Source of the DNA: Whitmania pigra
Taxonomy: Eukaryota > Annelida > Clitellata > Hirudinida > Haemopidae
Reading direction: 5' to 3'
Assembly: GCA_021613335.1 (NCBI GenBank)
Contig: JAJTWR010000109.1
Coordinates: 18,501 to 82,500, forward strand
Length of the DNA stretch: 64,000 bases
The notes under the pieces were generated by a model, which worked only from the letters and a program-made list of their open reading frames with translations, was not told where the DNA came from and did not search any database. A program made the position numbers and the translations under genes. How positions within the stretch are numbered: position 1 is the stretch's first letter; the number at the start of each line of letters is the position of its first letter. Positions 12,966 to 34,800 of the stretch are shown piece after piece.

Positions 12966-14953
12966 CTGTGTGATGATTCTGATGATGGTATTCCCGACGA
13001 TAAAAAGTTTTGACTCTTTGGAGACTTTTTTCAGTCGATTGTTTTGAACTCGATTTCCTTATTATTCGTTATTATAATAATTATTAATTAATTAGTTAAT
13101 AATTGATAACTAACCGTAGAGTGTAACATTGTGACTGTGTATTGAGCATGACCACGCGACAATGAAGGAAAATCAAGTTTGACATGAAAACACCTTTATC
13201 TTTTGTCACTGGGGCGAATATTTCAGAATTAAAACACTCAAATTTGTCCGAATCATCTCTGTTATGCAAAGGACTATAATCAAATAAACAAACAAACAAA
13301 CAAACTCAAATTACCGAGCAGAGTTTAGCGCTGGAGTTGTTTTTTGCAGTCCTTTTCTGGACTTGTTACCTCTTGAAGAATCAGTCGTACTTATAAGATG
13401 TTTAAGATTTATTTATTTTTGTTAACTGATTAATTTAAATTCATTGACTAAGTGATGGTTGGTTTTATTTGTAATGTGAAAATGTCGACTAAAAGAAATT
13501 AATAAAGATCGAGACACCCGTGCTGACTGAAGCAGTTTATGAATAAATGGTTTTCAATAATAACAAGCATCTGAGTTATGCAAAGGGCTATAATCAAATA
13601 ATCAAATAAATAAATAAATAAAGCAAGCATAGGTATAAAATTTGTTATTATTTTGTGCATGCCTTTTGTGGAATTTCAAGCAGTTGCTTAACTTCTGATT
13701 ATTTAAATCTTTTTTGGTGTTTTGATGTACGGGCGGGCGGACAGAGAGATTGATGTAGAAACACGTACTTTCGCTTTAATTGATCTCCAATTGACTTAAA
13801 ATTCTTTTTAATATTTTTAATAAAAATAAGAAAGTCGAAAACGTCTCTGCAGAAAATATCTGAAGATCCTTGATTAAGTATTCACCATTAATCAAGTGCC
13901 CCTTCATTAGGAAACTTAACAGTACTAGACAGATTGTTTTTAAGTATACAAAACATAAAGTTGATCATATTTGAACAGTGTAAATGCAGTCATATACAAA
14001 TACGTATATTAATAGGTACCTTAAAACTAAAATATTAACATATTTATAAGGTAATATTCAGAATATGCATACTCCATATATGCGTAATGATGATAATTTA
14101 TATATATATAAACTATAAATGTGTACATCAATCCAGCTTAATAAAACCATCCGGTATGGTAAAACTATTAGAACAACAGTAAACGTTCAATGAGAATGAC
14201 CTCACATCATCAGGTATATTGCCAATTAAAGGCACGATTAGAAAGTTAATTTGGTAATTTTGGACCCTCGAGAGTAAACTGGTCCGGCGATTGATTACTG
14301 ACAGCAGCAACAACAACAAGTACTATTCCTTAATCAGTAGAACTCGTGGCAATAGAAAATAGGCTATTAGCTTGCAAGCAAACACGGACAAAGACTCGAA
14401 ATTTGACCAAAAATATGCAGGTACATTAGTTCCACATTGAACTTAATAACACTGAAAATAATTGCAAGAAATGTAAACTTTTATAAATGGAAAACAGATC
14501 TCGAAATGTCAGGAATGAACAGTGGAAATTGGACGAATTGGCTACGGAAAATGTGGCCCCTCCAATGAGCTGTCTTATAGACCAATTAAATAATTAATTA
14601 GTCAATGTTTTATAGACCAATTAATTATTTAATCAATCAGTCAGGACAATGATTGGTTGAACCAAATTATGATGGGGTTACCTCCAAAAAGGATTTGATT
14701 TATGAGAGCAAGTTTAATTGATATAACCGATACAGCATGATAACGTAAAAAAGAACTTGAAATAGAACTTGCAATAATAATAGTAATAATTAATTAAGTA
14801 TATTAATGAGCATGTAACAAAACCATCTCGCCAAAGGTAAACTGTTACAAAAATATTTTGATTGATTATAAAAATCGCTCGCTAGATGGCACTAGTCACC
14901 GTACCCACAACCACTGGACAGCAGAGGGTAGCGGTCTAACTCTAGCACCCCCT
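12965..14953. other. Intergenic AT-rich DNA
   Basis: No coding signal recognised. Two copies of a short motif (ttatgcaaagg-ctataatc) with AAAC or AAAT tails lie at 13,262-13,306 and 13,577-13,622, looking like 3' ends of short retroelements. Confidence 0.5.
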
Positions 14954-17900
14954 TCACGCTTGGGGCACAAGACCCGCTGCCGAGACATTATCACCCCCTC
15001 CGACAGTCTGTTTCACCTTTTTACATACCGGAACGGGGGCCACACAAATCTCCAAGCGGGCATTGCGGTCTGCCCGAGTACCTCGAAACGTCTCTTCCCA
15101 ACAAGCAGAAGCATTCTCGTCGTCGAATTTCACGTTGGGCGAATTTCCAAAGAGGCTCGTCGGATGAGCGACGAAGCGTTCAAGCATGACCGTGGATTCG
15201 TGGGGGTCGACGGTTTCATTCCCGCAGGTGTGTCTGTTGGCCGTCAGGGCCGATTTCGTCGTGGCGGCCCGAGAGTTTTTCCACTCTTGACGGTGGAAAT
15301 CGACCGTCGGAGTCTTGTCGTCCGACGCTCCGTCGATCTTGACGGTCGCTACGGCCTGGAATGCAAGAGTGTGGACGTGAATTCGAGAAACAAGTCTCTT
15401 GAAGGCTGAAACGGGCTGATGGTTTTCCGATGTCGCGTTGAAGCCCTTGCAAAACTCAAACGAATGTCTGCCATCGGAAGGAAGTGAGGAAGCGGCAAAC
15501 AGGCGCCTTGGAGATTCGGAACAACTCGACATTCGCTGGAATCCCGTGAGAAGCTTCACGACGCTCCTGACGTTGTCGAGTACCGTCGCTAGGGAAGGCT
15601 TCGACTCGGAGACGATGCTCGACGCGCCTTCCTCGTCGCCTTCGTTCTTCCATCTCTCGTTCGACTCCATCTCCAACACCTTCATCAGATTCGGCAGCTC
15701 CTGTTCGTTCATTCCGAGGGAATCTGCCAGGACGACCGCAGCGTGCAAGACGTCCCTGAGGACCTCCAGCTTCGAGAAGGAGGACAATTCGACGTGTACC
15801 TTCATCTCTCTGGGCACTGAGCTCAGGAAGGTGTTGACATGATCCAAACCTGTCTTGCCTTCAAAGATAAACGAAATTCTGTTGGTTAGATTTCTAGGTT
15901 TTCGTCATCATCATCATCATCATTATTACCTTCACCACCATCATCATCATCATCGTAATTATTTTTGTCACAGTTATTATTAGTTCGCCATATCAGACAA
16001 AATATTTTTAAACACTTTATTACAAATAAATAATCAAACTAAATTGAATTAATCCATTCTTAAATCCGACAATCCAACGACAAACATTCCGAACATTCCA
16101 GAAGGATCGCTCGCAACAAGACAACCCCGCTCGGGCGAACCCAACCGTCCCCGTAAACGGTGCGACTCAAGTCCCTGAATCCCCCGACGACCAGAACATC
16201 CGGCCGGAATTGCAGGACGTCTTCGAGGTACTTCGGGAAGGGGGAGGTCTTTGTGTCCTCCGAGGATTTGTAGAGGATGAATCTGAAGTGACGGATGCAT
16301 TAGTACGAGTTTCGGCTGATGAATATAAGATTGCTAGTGAATTAGGCAAAGTTAATTTATTTGTATTCATTACTGTAATTAGTAACAATTAATAATAATA
16401 ATAAAAAGTGTATAATTATTTAATTTGATATAATTCCTTGAAATTTATAATCCTAAAAATGATTTTCTCATTTTGCAATATATATTAGTTATATTTAAAT
16501 TTTCTGCAGCCTTTTACAGATTGTATCACAAGAGGCATTAAGCAAATATTCGTTGACGTTAAAATCCTCTCATCAAAACTTGACATAATCTTATGCTAAA
16601 CCTCAACAAATACTGCAAAACCATCTAAGCTCTTCAGAGGACAACGAAACAACACAATACGACCAACAACACAAACAACAACGACAGACTTAAGAGTGCA
16701 ACTTAACCAACAACATTACAACAAAGGACCCACTGTCCAAAAAATCAATACCCAAGAAACTAAAACTCGTCCAACGAATCATAAAATCTTGTAAAAAAAA
16801 ATCCACCAACAGGACACCTCTGTTTGTGGGGGACAATTTTATTACACCACACCCCCCTCCCAAAAAAAGGTGCTAAAATCATCAATCCATATAACCCACC
16901 TGTTGGCCCTGGGTGCTTCAAGGATGCCCCATTTGTCCCCCTTTTCGTACTCAAAGATCAGGTGTACGTCCTGTAGGGTTCTCCTGTTGCCTGCAACTTG
17001 TTGTCGATGAAGTGGTTAGATGATGTTAATAGTTAATATTATTAAATCTACTGCTGAAATATTAATAGTTAATAATATTAGTAGTGTAAAATTAAATATT
17101 CTATTGCAATACCATGATTATGTTAAGTTATGATATATATATATGATATGTAGCATCATTCCCATATCATCAATTAATACTTACTAATTGCCTAATTAAT
17201 CACAATCGCTAATTAAACTCAATCATGACACATTATCACCATGACCACATTCATCATCATTACCATCATCACTATGACAACCATGACCATCATAATCGTC
17301 ATCGTCATTATCATTTACCTTTCACGTCACCTTTCAATTGGTTAACCTCGTCCGCCAAATCGACGTCTGCCAACAGCATGACTTTGGCGCCTTCCTTCTC
17401 GAACCTTCGACTCATGGCGGCCGCGTTTCCCCCGAGTTTGACTTGCTCCCCGACGATGTTCTTGACGGCGTCGAATATTCGGTCGAAAGTGGACGAGTTT
17501 GTGACGTATCGACTTCAAGTTTGACGAGATAAATATAAGTTGGTCATTTGATTGATTTTATCCTTTTTAGATTTGCATATGTAATGCAATGTTACTGATT
17601 CATGTATGTGTTACAAGTGGTGATGTGATGTAATGTCTATCTATAATGATATTTTACATTTTTCTACATTCAAAGCTACATGCTGTGTTCTGCATTAAAT
17701 GAAAGTATTTTAACCTAAAATCTGTCCAAATCACAATTCAAAGTAATTATAATACCATTGATTAGATTACCATAGTGTATTAGATTTAAAAATCTATAAT
17801 TTATTATTATAAATTAGTTATTTTTCAATAAATTAATTAATTATAATTAAAATCACAATCGACGATACAACAGCAACAGCCTTACCCAGCCGAGGCACCT

Positions 17901-18428
17901 CTTTGGAAGAAGTAGGCGAACGTTTCTTCGAACTCTTCGACCGTCGAAATGAAATCAAAATTCCTTTGGGGAGATGGGGGAGGCTGGGAGAGATTGAGTA
18001 CTTGGAAGGCTTTCACAGCTGGAACCATCACGTCCAAGCAACTACCGAAGCCCACTGCGACTCTTGCTCGATTTTCCTTCTGGCAAACAACGGTTTCGTG
18101 CAATTGACGGTTAGGGTTTAAATAACTCTGACTTGATTCTGAATTAAAGTTTCTTACAAATTGTGTAAATGTGAAACTACAACTATGTTCTTACGAGGAA
18201 GGCGAAAATATCGGACTTGAATTGTTGAGGTTATGTCAAAACAAATCCTACCCAGAAAATCATCTTTACGCTCACCTCGTATTCATTTTCAGATCTCAGC
18301 AAGCTAAGAATGGTTGACCTAACGCCGTCTGTTTCATTTCCATCGTCCGAAGGAAGCTCTTCGCTCGAAGCCGTGAGGATTAAAATCAACAAAATGGATT
18401 CGACCAATATCCTCATCTCAAAATGCAT
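14954..18428 (-). CDS. ADPGK: ADP-dependent glucokinase
   Basis: Six exons, all with GT-AG borders and consistent phases: 18428-18276, 18079-17886, 17512-17319, 16990-16900, 16282-16146 and 15849-14954 (554 aa). The enzyme phosphorylates glucose with ADP as donor; animal homologues sit in the ER. An N-terminal hydrophobic segment (RILVESILLILIL) fits a signal or anchor. Family landmarks in order: VAVGFGSCLDV in exon 2, KLGGNAAAMS near residue 143, HLIFEYEKGDKWG in exon 4, RPDVLVVGGF in exon 5, VHVELSS in exon 6, and the catalytic-loop GGGDN near residue 541. The stop follows about 11 residues later, as in the family. Longer than vertebrate ADPGK because of inserts in the long last exon. The exon 5 donor (acg|gttggg) was chosen by phase and length and is the least certain join. 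Confidence 0.93.
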
Positions 18429-20325
18429 AATATGTTAAGATCTAAACTGTAATTGTAATCATTTTTCCTTTCCCTCTGAACGACAACAAAGAACTGGTAG
18501 TTTCGTTTCGTTACTGAGTTCCAGATAATCGATTTGTTTATTTGTTTTTCATTTGTTGACGCGAAAAGATTAAAAGTGAATCTCTTCTAAAACGTTGGCA
18601 ACATTAAGTAAAATTTAATGCAAATATTTTAATTTTGGGTTTATTAAGTTGACAACTTTTTTTTACTGTTTTAACAAATTTGTTATTTTGATATCCCTTA
18701 AAATCAATCAGATTCTAATGACGTCGATCTTGAGCTCAATACGAATTATTGTCGAAAAATAGACTTTGATTTATTTTGATGCTTTAACACTTTCTAATGT
18801 GGTGCTTGAACGAACATTATGATTTCATTTTATTAATATTTTAAATCCTTTCTTCATCTGTTAAAAATTAATGTGTAAAAACATTTTTTAAAGATTTTTT
18901 TAGTCAAGAAAAACTCAAGCGAAAGAAAAATGGAGCAAAATTCGAAACCCCTTTCAAAATGAATTTAAGCATAGTTTGGAAAGTTGAAAAGTTCAAGAAA
19001 TTAAGAATTTAAAAATTAGACAAATTAACATAAAGGATAACCATCGATAACGAACACTCGAAGATTCCCAAAAATCTGGAGAAACAATGCCCATAAATTT
19101 ATGAAACTTTTTTTGCAGGTTCCTTCAAAAAACCAATGAAACGAGTTTTTTTTTTTTGCATCCACGAGCAAAAAAAAACATGTTGTAAAGCTTAAAAACG
19201 AAAACCTTTTATTATCAAGCCGAAGTAACGTAAGTGCAGTGAATGTTAAAGATGCAGTGAGTCAAAAATACATAGTTCACTTTAATTGGCTGCCAAAATA
19301 ACGAATGACAACTCAAACGTCAAAAATGACTGACAATTATACTGCTAGGATGATTTTTGTAAATTTCAGCTTTCTAATAAAAAATAATCTTTCTAAATTC
19401 AAATGATCTTAAGGTCACAGATCGGTAAAATGATCGACAAGAATCAAACAATAAATGAATCTTTTAAGTCAAAAGCATTGCTCGCCTTTCAAGCCAAACT
19501 TTTAAAAAGTTAGATAACTTTCCCAAAGCCCGCCATGCACTAATGCATCAGACCAGGCTGTGAATCATTGGTTCCAAAATGTCTGTTGTCCAAAATAACT
19601 CGAAAATTCTCTAGGTTCATTATTGGTTGAAATGCTTAAATCTTCAATGCTTAAATCTTCAATGCTTGTTCTAAACTTGTTCAAAAACCCTCTCATGAAA
19701 AATGGGGAAATCGAAAGACAAAGAGAGAATGCACAAACAAGTCTTCATTCCAAGGCAGCGTAAACATTGCACGCGAATGCTTTGGTAAATAATACCACGT
19801 TACCATGGATACTTTTATGTTCTATAACATGTATGTGGCAATATTGAATCAATGGATCATCTAAATGCTACATTATACCACCATGTTGAACTACAGCAGT
19901 GTCTACTCATCTCTGGCTGTGTTCTACTGTGTTCAAATTTAAAGTAATGAATTAATTGTTACTAAATTAGTTTATTAATTAATAGTTATTTTATTTAATT
20001 GTAATTATTCACGTCTAGTAATCAGTAATTGCTGATAAATTTGGCCGTCCCTAATCAATGACCAAACCTCTGGTAGCACTAAAATTCACTGAACATCTAA
20101 TCTAATCTTCTCTTCTGACAAACTGACCATACTATTAATACTATTATTAATAATAATAATAAATATAATAAATCTAGTAATGCTTAGTAATTGTTATTAA
20201 TCGACTGAATATAACTAATCATTTGTAGCAAGGAAATACTGCTTCCTCTAACTTCTTTGACCTATAAGCAACTAGCAACAGCAACAACAACGACTACTGT
20301 TCAAACTCAAAAGATAGTCCGTCAA
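18429..20325. other. Intergenic: ADPGK promoter side and TRIM 3' side
   Basis: Low-complexity AT-rich sequence with poly-T tracts and no gene. The ADPGK promoter should lie just above 18,430 but I see no clear TATA box. Confidence 0.5.
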
Positions 20326-27128
<6,803 letters not shown>

Positions 27129-27149
27129 GGTGCTTGTTCTCCTGGATGG

Positions 27150-27428
27150 GGAGTGAGTGAGTGGGTAAGTGGGTGAGTGAGTGAGTGAGTGAGTGAGTGA
27201 GTGAGTGAGTGAGTGAGTGAGTGAGTGAGTGAGTGAGTGAGTGAGTGAGTGAGTGAGTGAGTGAGTGAGTGAGTGAGTGAGTGAGTGAGTGAGTGAGTGA
27301 GTGAGTGAGTGAGTGAGTGAGTGAGTGAGTGAGTGAGTGAGTGAGTGAGTGAGTGAGTGAGTGAGTGAGTGAGTGAGTGAGTGAGTGAGTGAGTGAGTGA
27401 GTGAGTGAGTGAGTGAATGAGTGAGTGA
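27150..27428. repeat. (TGAG)n microsatellite just upstream of the TRIM start codon
   Basis: About 275 bases of almost pure TGAG (CTCA on the coding strand). It stops only about 20 bases before the presumed acceptor of the first coding exon. Unspliced, it would read as a Thr-His-Ser-Leu repeat in frame with part of the RING exon, so such predicted N termini should be distrusted. Confidence 0.96.
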
Positions 27429-27896
27429 AAGTGTACATGATTTTTCAAGGACAAAAATGAATAATGAATGAATCCCTCCAGAAGCAAAACATTCAAAAGT
27501 CAATTTTGGCAAAGCTCATTTAAGACATTTAAAAATTAATTTAACCAAACTATTTTTAATTCAATTTAATTTTATTCGATCAATAACTAACCGCCAAACA
27601 ATACAAAATGAGTCACAATATCCCTTACTTTTACTTTTTACTTTCAACTAATCCGCCGGCAAAAAGTAATAGTAATCCGATAATTATTAGTAAAAGTATT
27701 CAGCGATGGACGGCAATATGAACCATACCGAGCCAAGTCAGGTGCCTGAGAACAGGTGTTGGTGGCTCATCACCTGTATTGAAGGGGGACACCTGGTACA
27801 TCTCATGCGTGACTCATTTTGTGAGGCGAGAGTTTTTTTTCGGGTTGGGAAAAAAGACAGCCTTTGATGCTAACATGCAGATGATGATGAAGAGGA

Positions 27897-28231
<335 letters not shown>

Positions 28232-28675
28232 GGCGATGATGACAATCCAGTCAAAAGAGGACAAAAATACGGAAAGAGGGTCACTAATGCAACAAACGAG
28301 GTCCAACCAATTTCGACACGTCATAATCACCTGCCAAAGTCAAGGCGAAGAAAGACCTTGAGGACGATGATGATGTTGAGGTTGATGATGATGATGATGA
28401 TGATGTAGATGATGACGACGACGACGATGATGATTAAGGTCAAGATAACCTTGATTGTAATGATGAGTATCAGGACAATTACCAAAAAATCTCGCACCCT
28501 TAATGTCGTCGTCATCATCATCATCCTCATCATCCCCGCCACCGTCATCATCATCATCATCTCCATCATTGTCACCATTATGTCAAAACCATTATTATTA
28601 CATGCAACTTAACAAACATAACTTAACGTAACCAATTATTAATACTTATTATTGTTATTACTATTATCGTTATTA

Positions 28676-28732
<57 letters not shown>

Positions 28733-28738
28733 TATTTT
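28676..28738. repeat. (ATT)n tract
   Basis: About 60 bases of ATT repeats. Confidence 0.93.
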
Positions 28739-29186
28739 TATTTTAAAAATATATTCCAAAGAAAACACTTGAATGAGTAACCATGGCAATCGACCAACCT
28801 GTTGCTAGGCACCTCCATGACTAAACAAGGCTCAGCGAAACGAAACTAGATAAACAAATGGGTGACGATATTTATATATATATCTTTTTCGAAATCAATC
28901 AATCAATCCATCGAGCAATCAATAAATCAATCACACAGACCAGAATGAGAAGACAAATCGCAATGTCAAAATGTTCGCAATAAATAATTATTCTTTATAA
29001 TTCAGTCGAACAGTTACAATTTAGTTAAGTCATAATTGATTAACCGGATTAATTTACCGCATTTAGATAATTATCTCCGACCGTCTACTCCATTTTTTTT
29101 TTGCAACGACAGCGAAAGCTGAGCGCGAAGCAGCTAGAATGGTAGCAGACGTTTTTGAGCCACGTGTGTACAGACGAGTGGACGGG

Positions 29187-29355
29187 CGGATGAATGGATG
29201 GATGGATGATGGATGGATGGATGGATGGATGGATGGATGGATGGATGGATGGATGGATGGATGGATGGATGGATGGATGGATGGATGGATGGATGGATGG
29301 ATGGATGGATGGATGGATGGATGGACGGACGGACGGATGGATGGATGGATGGATT
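29187..29355. repeat. (ATGG)n microsatellite
   Basis: About 165 bases of ATGG with ACGG variants near the right end. Confidence 0.96.
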
Positions 29356-30434
29356 ATTTTTAATTTATTTTAGATTACCCACGAATTTATTTAATAAATA
29401 ATTTGATTCAAAATCGTCATTCAACTCTTCACATTTGTTATTTAATCATCTTTTACAGCATTTTTATTCATCAATTTAAGAATAAAACAAAATAGAAAAT
29501 AAATCGCACAAAACTAATGACTACAATTGATTACAAATGATTACAATTGATAAAAAAAAGATTACAATTGATAAAAAAATGATTACAATTGATAAAAAAA
29601 TGATTACAATTTATAAAAAATAATTAATAAATTATTAATAAATGATTTTAAGCAAATAAGTATCATAACTCCCCAAACTATGCTCTCAACGATCCATGCT
29701 ACTAACAGCCGCTCGGAGATCGAGAGCTAATAAGAAACTGATTAATAAACACGTCAATTTTCAATTAATCAATCAATTAATTAATTAATTAATCAGCAAG
29801 TAATAATCGAGTCATTATTTACATCTCATCACAGGTCGCTTTGCTTGCATAGTTAGAATGTCGACTATAACAACAACAACAACAACAATAAGAAGCATGC
29901 ACATGCGAGCGAAAGTTTTATGTTGTTGTTATTGTTGCTGTTTGGAGACAAAACATACTTATGAGCATGTGTATGTTTATGTATGCAATTATAATAGTAT
30001 ACGGTGACAACAACAATAATAACAATATATGATAACAACAACAATAATATTGATAATAATAAAAATATGTTTGCGTGAATAGATCCATATGTACATATGT
30101 ATGTAGGCATGTAATTATGCATGGGACTATACGTGTTTATGTATTTCTGCTTTTGTAAATATACGTAATCTTCACACAACTACACCAGTGGTTAAGGTGG
30201 ATAAGATGCATCACAAGTGACGAGGTGATAAAACAAGGTAATAATACCGGAGAAAAATGGTTTATTCACAAAAAATGGATACTCCGAGGAGACAGACGAC
30301 AACCGATCCAAATCCCATTGCACATTCCTAAGCTTCCTACCCCCATCAGATACCCACAGGCCATCTACCCTAACACATAACCCATAGACCCCTATCCATT
30401 CAGCTACTCATAAGCCTCTTAACCCATTGGCCAA

Positions 30435-31798
30435 TCAAAAGTTTCCCTTTGTGATTGTCTGGATGGTAGAACTCTTGATGTTGTCAAGAGCCTGAGGCAA
30501 GTCGTCATCGTCGTTGTCGTCGTTGTTGCTGACTTCAAATGACTTCAGCGTCGACGCCGTCGTATCCATGGTGAGGAAGCCGCGGGCTGAACCGAAGGGG
30601 GCCTGCTTGTCCCTGGTCGAGGAAGAAAATGGGAGGGAATGAGGATTACATTGGTGAGACTGATTGAGATGATTGAAAATATGTGATTGAAAAAGTAATA
30701 CTATTGACTTGACTAATTTGTTGGTTGATGATATGACTGACTGATTGGTTTTCTACGATAGGTTGATGAATTTATAATTGAGGATTACTATCGAATGATA
30801 CACAAATGATTGATTGATTAACTGATTGATTGATTGGCTGAGTAATGAATTGATCGAGCTACCTCATGCTTGGCAGACTGAGGCCAATGTGATCATCATT
30901 ATCATCACCATCGAACGAGGCATTCCCATCCTCCCTGAAGGTGGCAATCTGATTCGAAGCCGGAAGCAGCTCTTCGTCGTGCTGTCGGAAATTCGTTGAG
31001 CGATTGGGTTAACATATTATTTATTTAACTGATTAATTTACACATTTACATATCGTAATAAGAATGATTAATTACATTAACATATTATAATATGAATGAT
31101 TCATCTCAGTAACATATTATGGTAAGGAGGAATAATTACAATAACACATTACAATAAGGATGATTGAATACATTAACATAATTAATTGGTGTAATTAATT
31201 AATTACTTAGTTACAGTAGCATATTACTTGTTATGTTGATTAACTACTGATCATCATCATCACCATTGTCAAATCATTCAGTTGAACCTAAATTCATTTC
31301 CGTTCAAAATTCCTTCTTAATTAATTGATTTAATTAAATAAAATAAATTTGATTAATTAATTAATAAATTTAATTAAATTTTTAATCATAAAACGTCTTT
31401 ACGCTCGACTGCTTCTCAGCCTCAAAGCTTCTCTCGAGCATCACCCTGTCCGTTCGTCCCTCAATGGTTGCCAGGTAACCAAGGCAGTTCTTGTCCGTGA
31501 TGCCCTCGTCGAAGCCGAACCTGGACGAGCTGTCGCTGCAGTCGACGATCTTGGAGATGGACGATATTCCTGGACGACGACGATGATGATGATGATGACG
31601 TTGATGATGTTGATGATGGTTGTTATAATATTAGTAATTATGATGATGATGTTGATAACGATATTTTTAATGACATTATAAAATTATTAAATGTGAAAAA
31701 TTAACGATGATGATGATGATGATGATGATGAGGAGGATGAAAATAATTATAAAAATAATAATAACAATAGTATTAATATTAATAATAATAATAATAAT

Positions 31799-31829
<31 letters not shown>

Positions 31830-31836
31830 CAATAGT

Positions 31837-31883
<47 letters not shown>

Positions 31884-34800
31884 TCATCATAACAGATACT
31901 GACTCCCTTTGATCTTGTCGAGCGACATCACAATCTTGTCCAGCTTGTCGTCGAGTTGTCGTGCGACCTCGTCGACTTCTTTTTTTTTCTTCTCGAACGA
32001 CAACGTCGCGCTCGACTTCACGTCCTTCGACTTGCGACTGCCCTCCTCGAACCCGGTTATCTTCTTCTCGATCTTTTGTTATTATTATTGTTGCCAAAGT
32101 TATTATTATACTACTATTAATTAATTATTATTATTAATATTTTATTTATTTATTTACCAAACTTATTTCTTCCTTCAGGTTATTATTATTATTATTATTA
32201 ATATTTATTTATTTGCTTATAGGACATTATTACTGAACCATTTTAATGTCATTAGTGAATCATTTTTATGTTCCTAAGGATTATTAATTAATTATTATTA
32301 CTAATTAATTATTATTATTATATTATTATTTACAGAGCTTATTTCTTCCTGCAGGTGTTCGATGGTGCTCGACTGGTTGTTGACGAAGTTGAACATGGCA
32401 AAGTTCTCCTCCTCCACTTCCAGGAATCTGCGATGATGATGATGATGATTGTAACGGTGATGGTGATGATGATTATAATGGTGGTGATGATGATGATGGT
32501 TATAACGATGATGGCGGTGACGGTGATGCGGTAATGACCTTCACGATGATAACGATGGTGATGACAACAACAATGATGACGATGAAATAATTTTGCTTCT
32601 TTGACAAATGACAATTTCTAATCACGCCAACAGATCATAATCACGCTTCCAAATAATTATGCAACTGTAAATCGACAATCAGTCATGAATAATTAATTAA
32701 CTGGACCTCAATTATTACATATATATTTATACATATGGAAGTGGTTCTTGTGGTCCTGTGCTATGTTGATGCTGGAGCGACTGATGATCATCTCCAGTTC
32801 ATCACTCCAGTTATATATATGTATATATCCCTCATTAATAATTAATAATAATGAACCTGGATATGACGGCGTCTACGTCCTCCTCCTGCGTGACCTTCGT
32901 GATTCTTCCCCAGGAGTCCTTGAAGGTCTCAAGGTCATCCATCTGGAGAAGTTTCCTCCTTTCCAGGAGCAGTGCCTCTGAATCATGGATGGATGGATGG
33001 ATGGATGGTTAATGAATGGATGGGTGAATTATCATTAAAATTATCATCATCATCATCACCATCATTACTCACCCCTCTTCTCTCTCAGCCTCCTCATCTC
33101 AGCATCTTCATCCCTGTCCTTCCCGACCGTTCCAACAAACGCCAACAGCTTCCTGGATTCGCCGACGTTCCGCTCGAGTTGTTTCATGTCCGAGTCGAAA
33201 CGCTGTTCCTCCTTCTCCGATTTCTCCCTCAGCTGAGCCAGTTTGTCCTGCGCCTCGTTTCTGCGGTTCGGGTTTGATTGAATGCAATCGACCGATTGAA
33301 ATTATTGATTGATTGTTATTTCTTGACCGTACGAATGAATTTTACAGAATGATTGATTACAACCGGTTGATTGCTTAAATGAATGATCCAGATTGATTGA
33401 TTGAGTGATTGACTGATTTATCGTTGATATTGAATGCCAAACTCTCTCTCAAAACATACAAGCAGTCACAACAACAAGCTCAACACCTCCGAAGACCTAT
33501 TTGTAATCATCATTATCATTAACAACATCATTATCATTAACAACATCTTTCATCAACAACTACATCATTATCATCAACCTCTCTTCGTGAGCCTGGGTCG
33601 ACAGCCTGATGATCTCCGTGACCTCCGACTGGAGGTTGTGTTTCTCCTTTTCGACCCTTTCGAAAAGTTCGTCGAACCGCTGCCTCTGAGTCCTCAGACT
33701 TTGGATATCCTGCCTCAGGTCCTTGTTGCCCTCGAGCAGTTTGCAGAACTTCGTGTTCGCCTGGTTCGGATGACGACGATGATGATGATGATGGTGATGG
33801 TTGTGATGACGATGATGGTGGTGATGGCTGTGATGATGGTAATGGTGGTGATGATGATGAAGACGATGATGAGTGAAATCCGGTTCATTAAAACAATTAA
33901 TCCCCAACAATTATCCCCAGGCTAATAAAATAATTGCCAATCTAATTATTTAATTAACTTAACAACCAACTTATCGATTACTAACCTAATGAATTGATTA
34001 ACAATTAATAATTGCCATTAATCAATTCCAAGAATCTCATCGACGCCCACCAGTTGAAGTTGATCCTCGAGTTTCTTGACCATCTTCTGGTTCAGAACGT
34101 CCTTTTTCAAACTCTCCTTCGAAGCCTGCCTCAGTTCCTCCATCTTCGACAGCTGAGGAAACGAGAAGGCGGACGATCAGTGATCGTTTCGATTAATCGA
34201 TTTTAATCGAACTAAGTCCTTTGCATGGTTTTTGCACGTTGTGGAATTTATGATTTCATTTATTGACGATCAAGTTACGGCCACTCAGAGCAAAGTAACG
34301 ACTTAGAAGTGCTTGGTAGATTATATTATGTATTATTAATATTGTATTGTGAATAATTAGTAATACCGTTATCAGTTTAAAGCATTATCAATTAATGAAT
34401 TATTAACTGATTATCGAATAATGATTTAACAGCTGATATCGTCATGTACTGCCTCGATTCGTGGACGTTCGCTAAACACGGTAAATATATTCGAATTAAA
34501 AATCGCTTCAAGTTTTGAGACCGTTTTGGAAACTTCCTCGATCCTTCTGTCGAGTTCTTGCTGCTTCTGCTTCTCTCTCTCGATGAACTTCGCGAGGTCG
34601 TCTGTCGAAATCGAGAACGAGTTGCACGACTGTCGATGAATTCTTCAGTGAATTGAGTGCTTTACGAATGCACGAGACGATGCATTAACGTGGATAAAAT
34701 GCATTCGAGTGGATAGACGAACAGATCGGATGAATGCGTGCATGAATGAATGATTCAGTGATCAACTGTACGTAACCCTCAAAGTTCATTTTAACTTAGA

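Noticed and set aside
14858..15842. Plus-strand open frames opposite ADPGK exon 6
   Set aside because: Shadow frames over a GC-rich exon; the minus strand carries the conserved kinase motifs.
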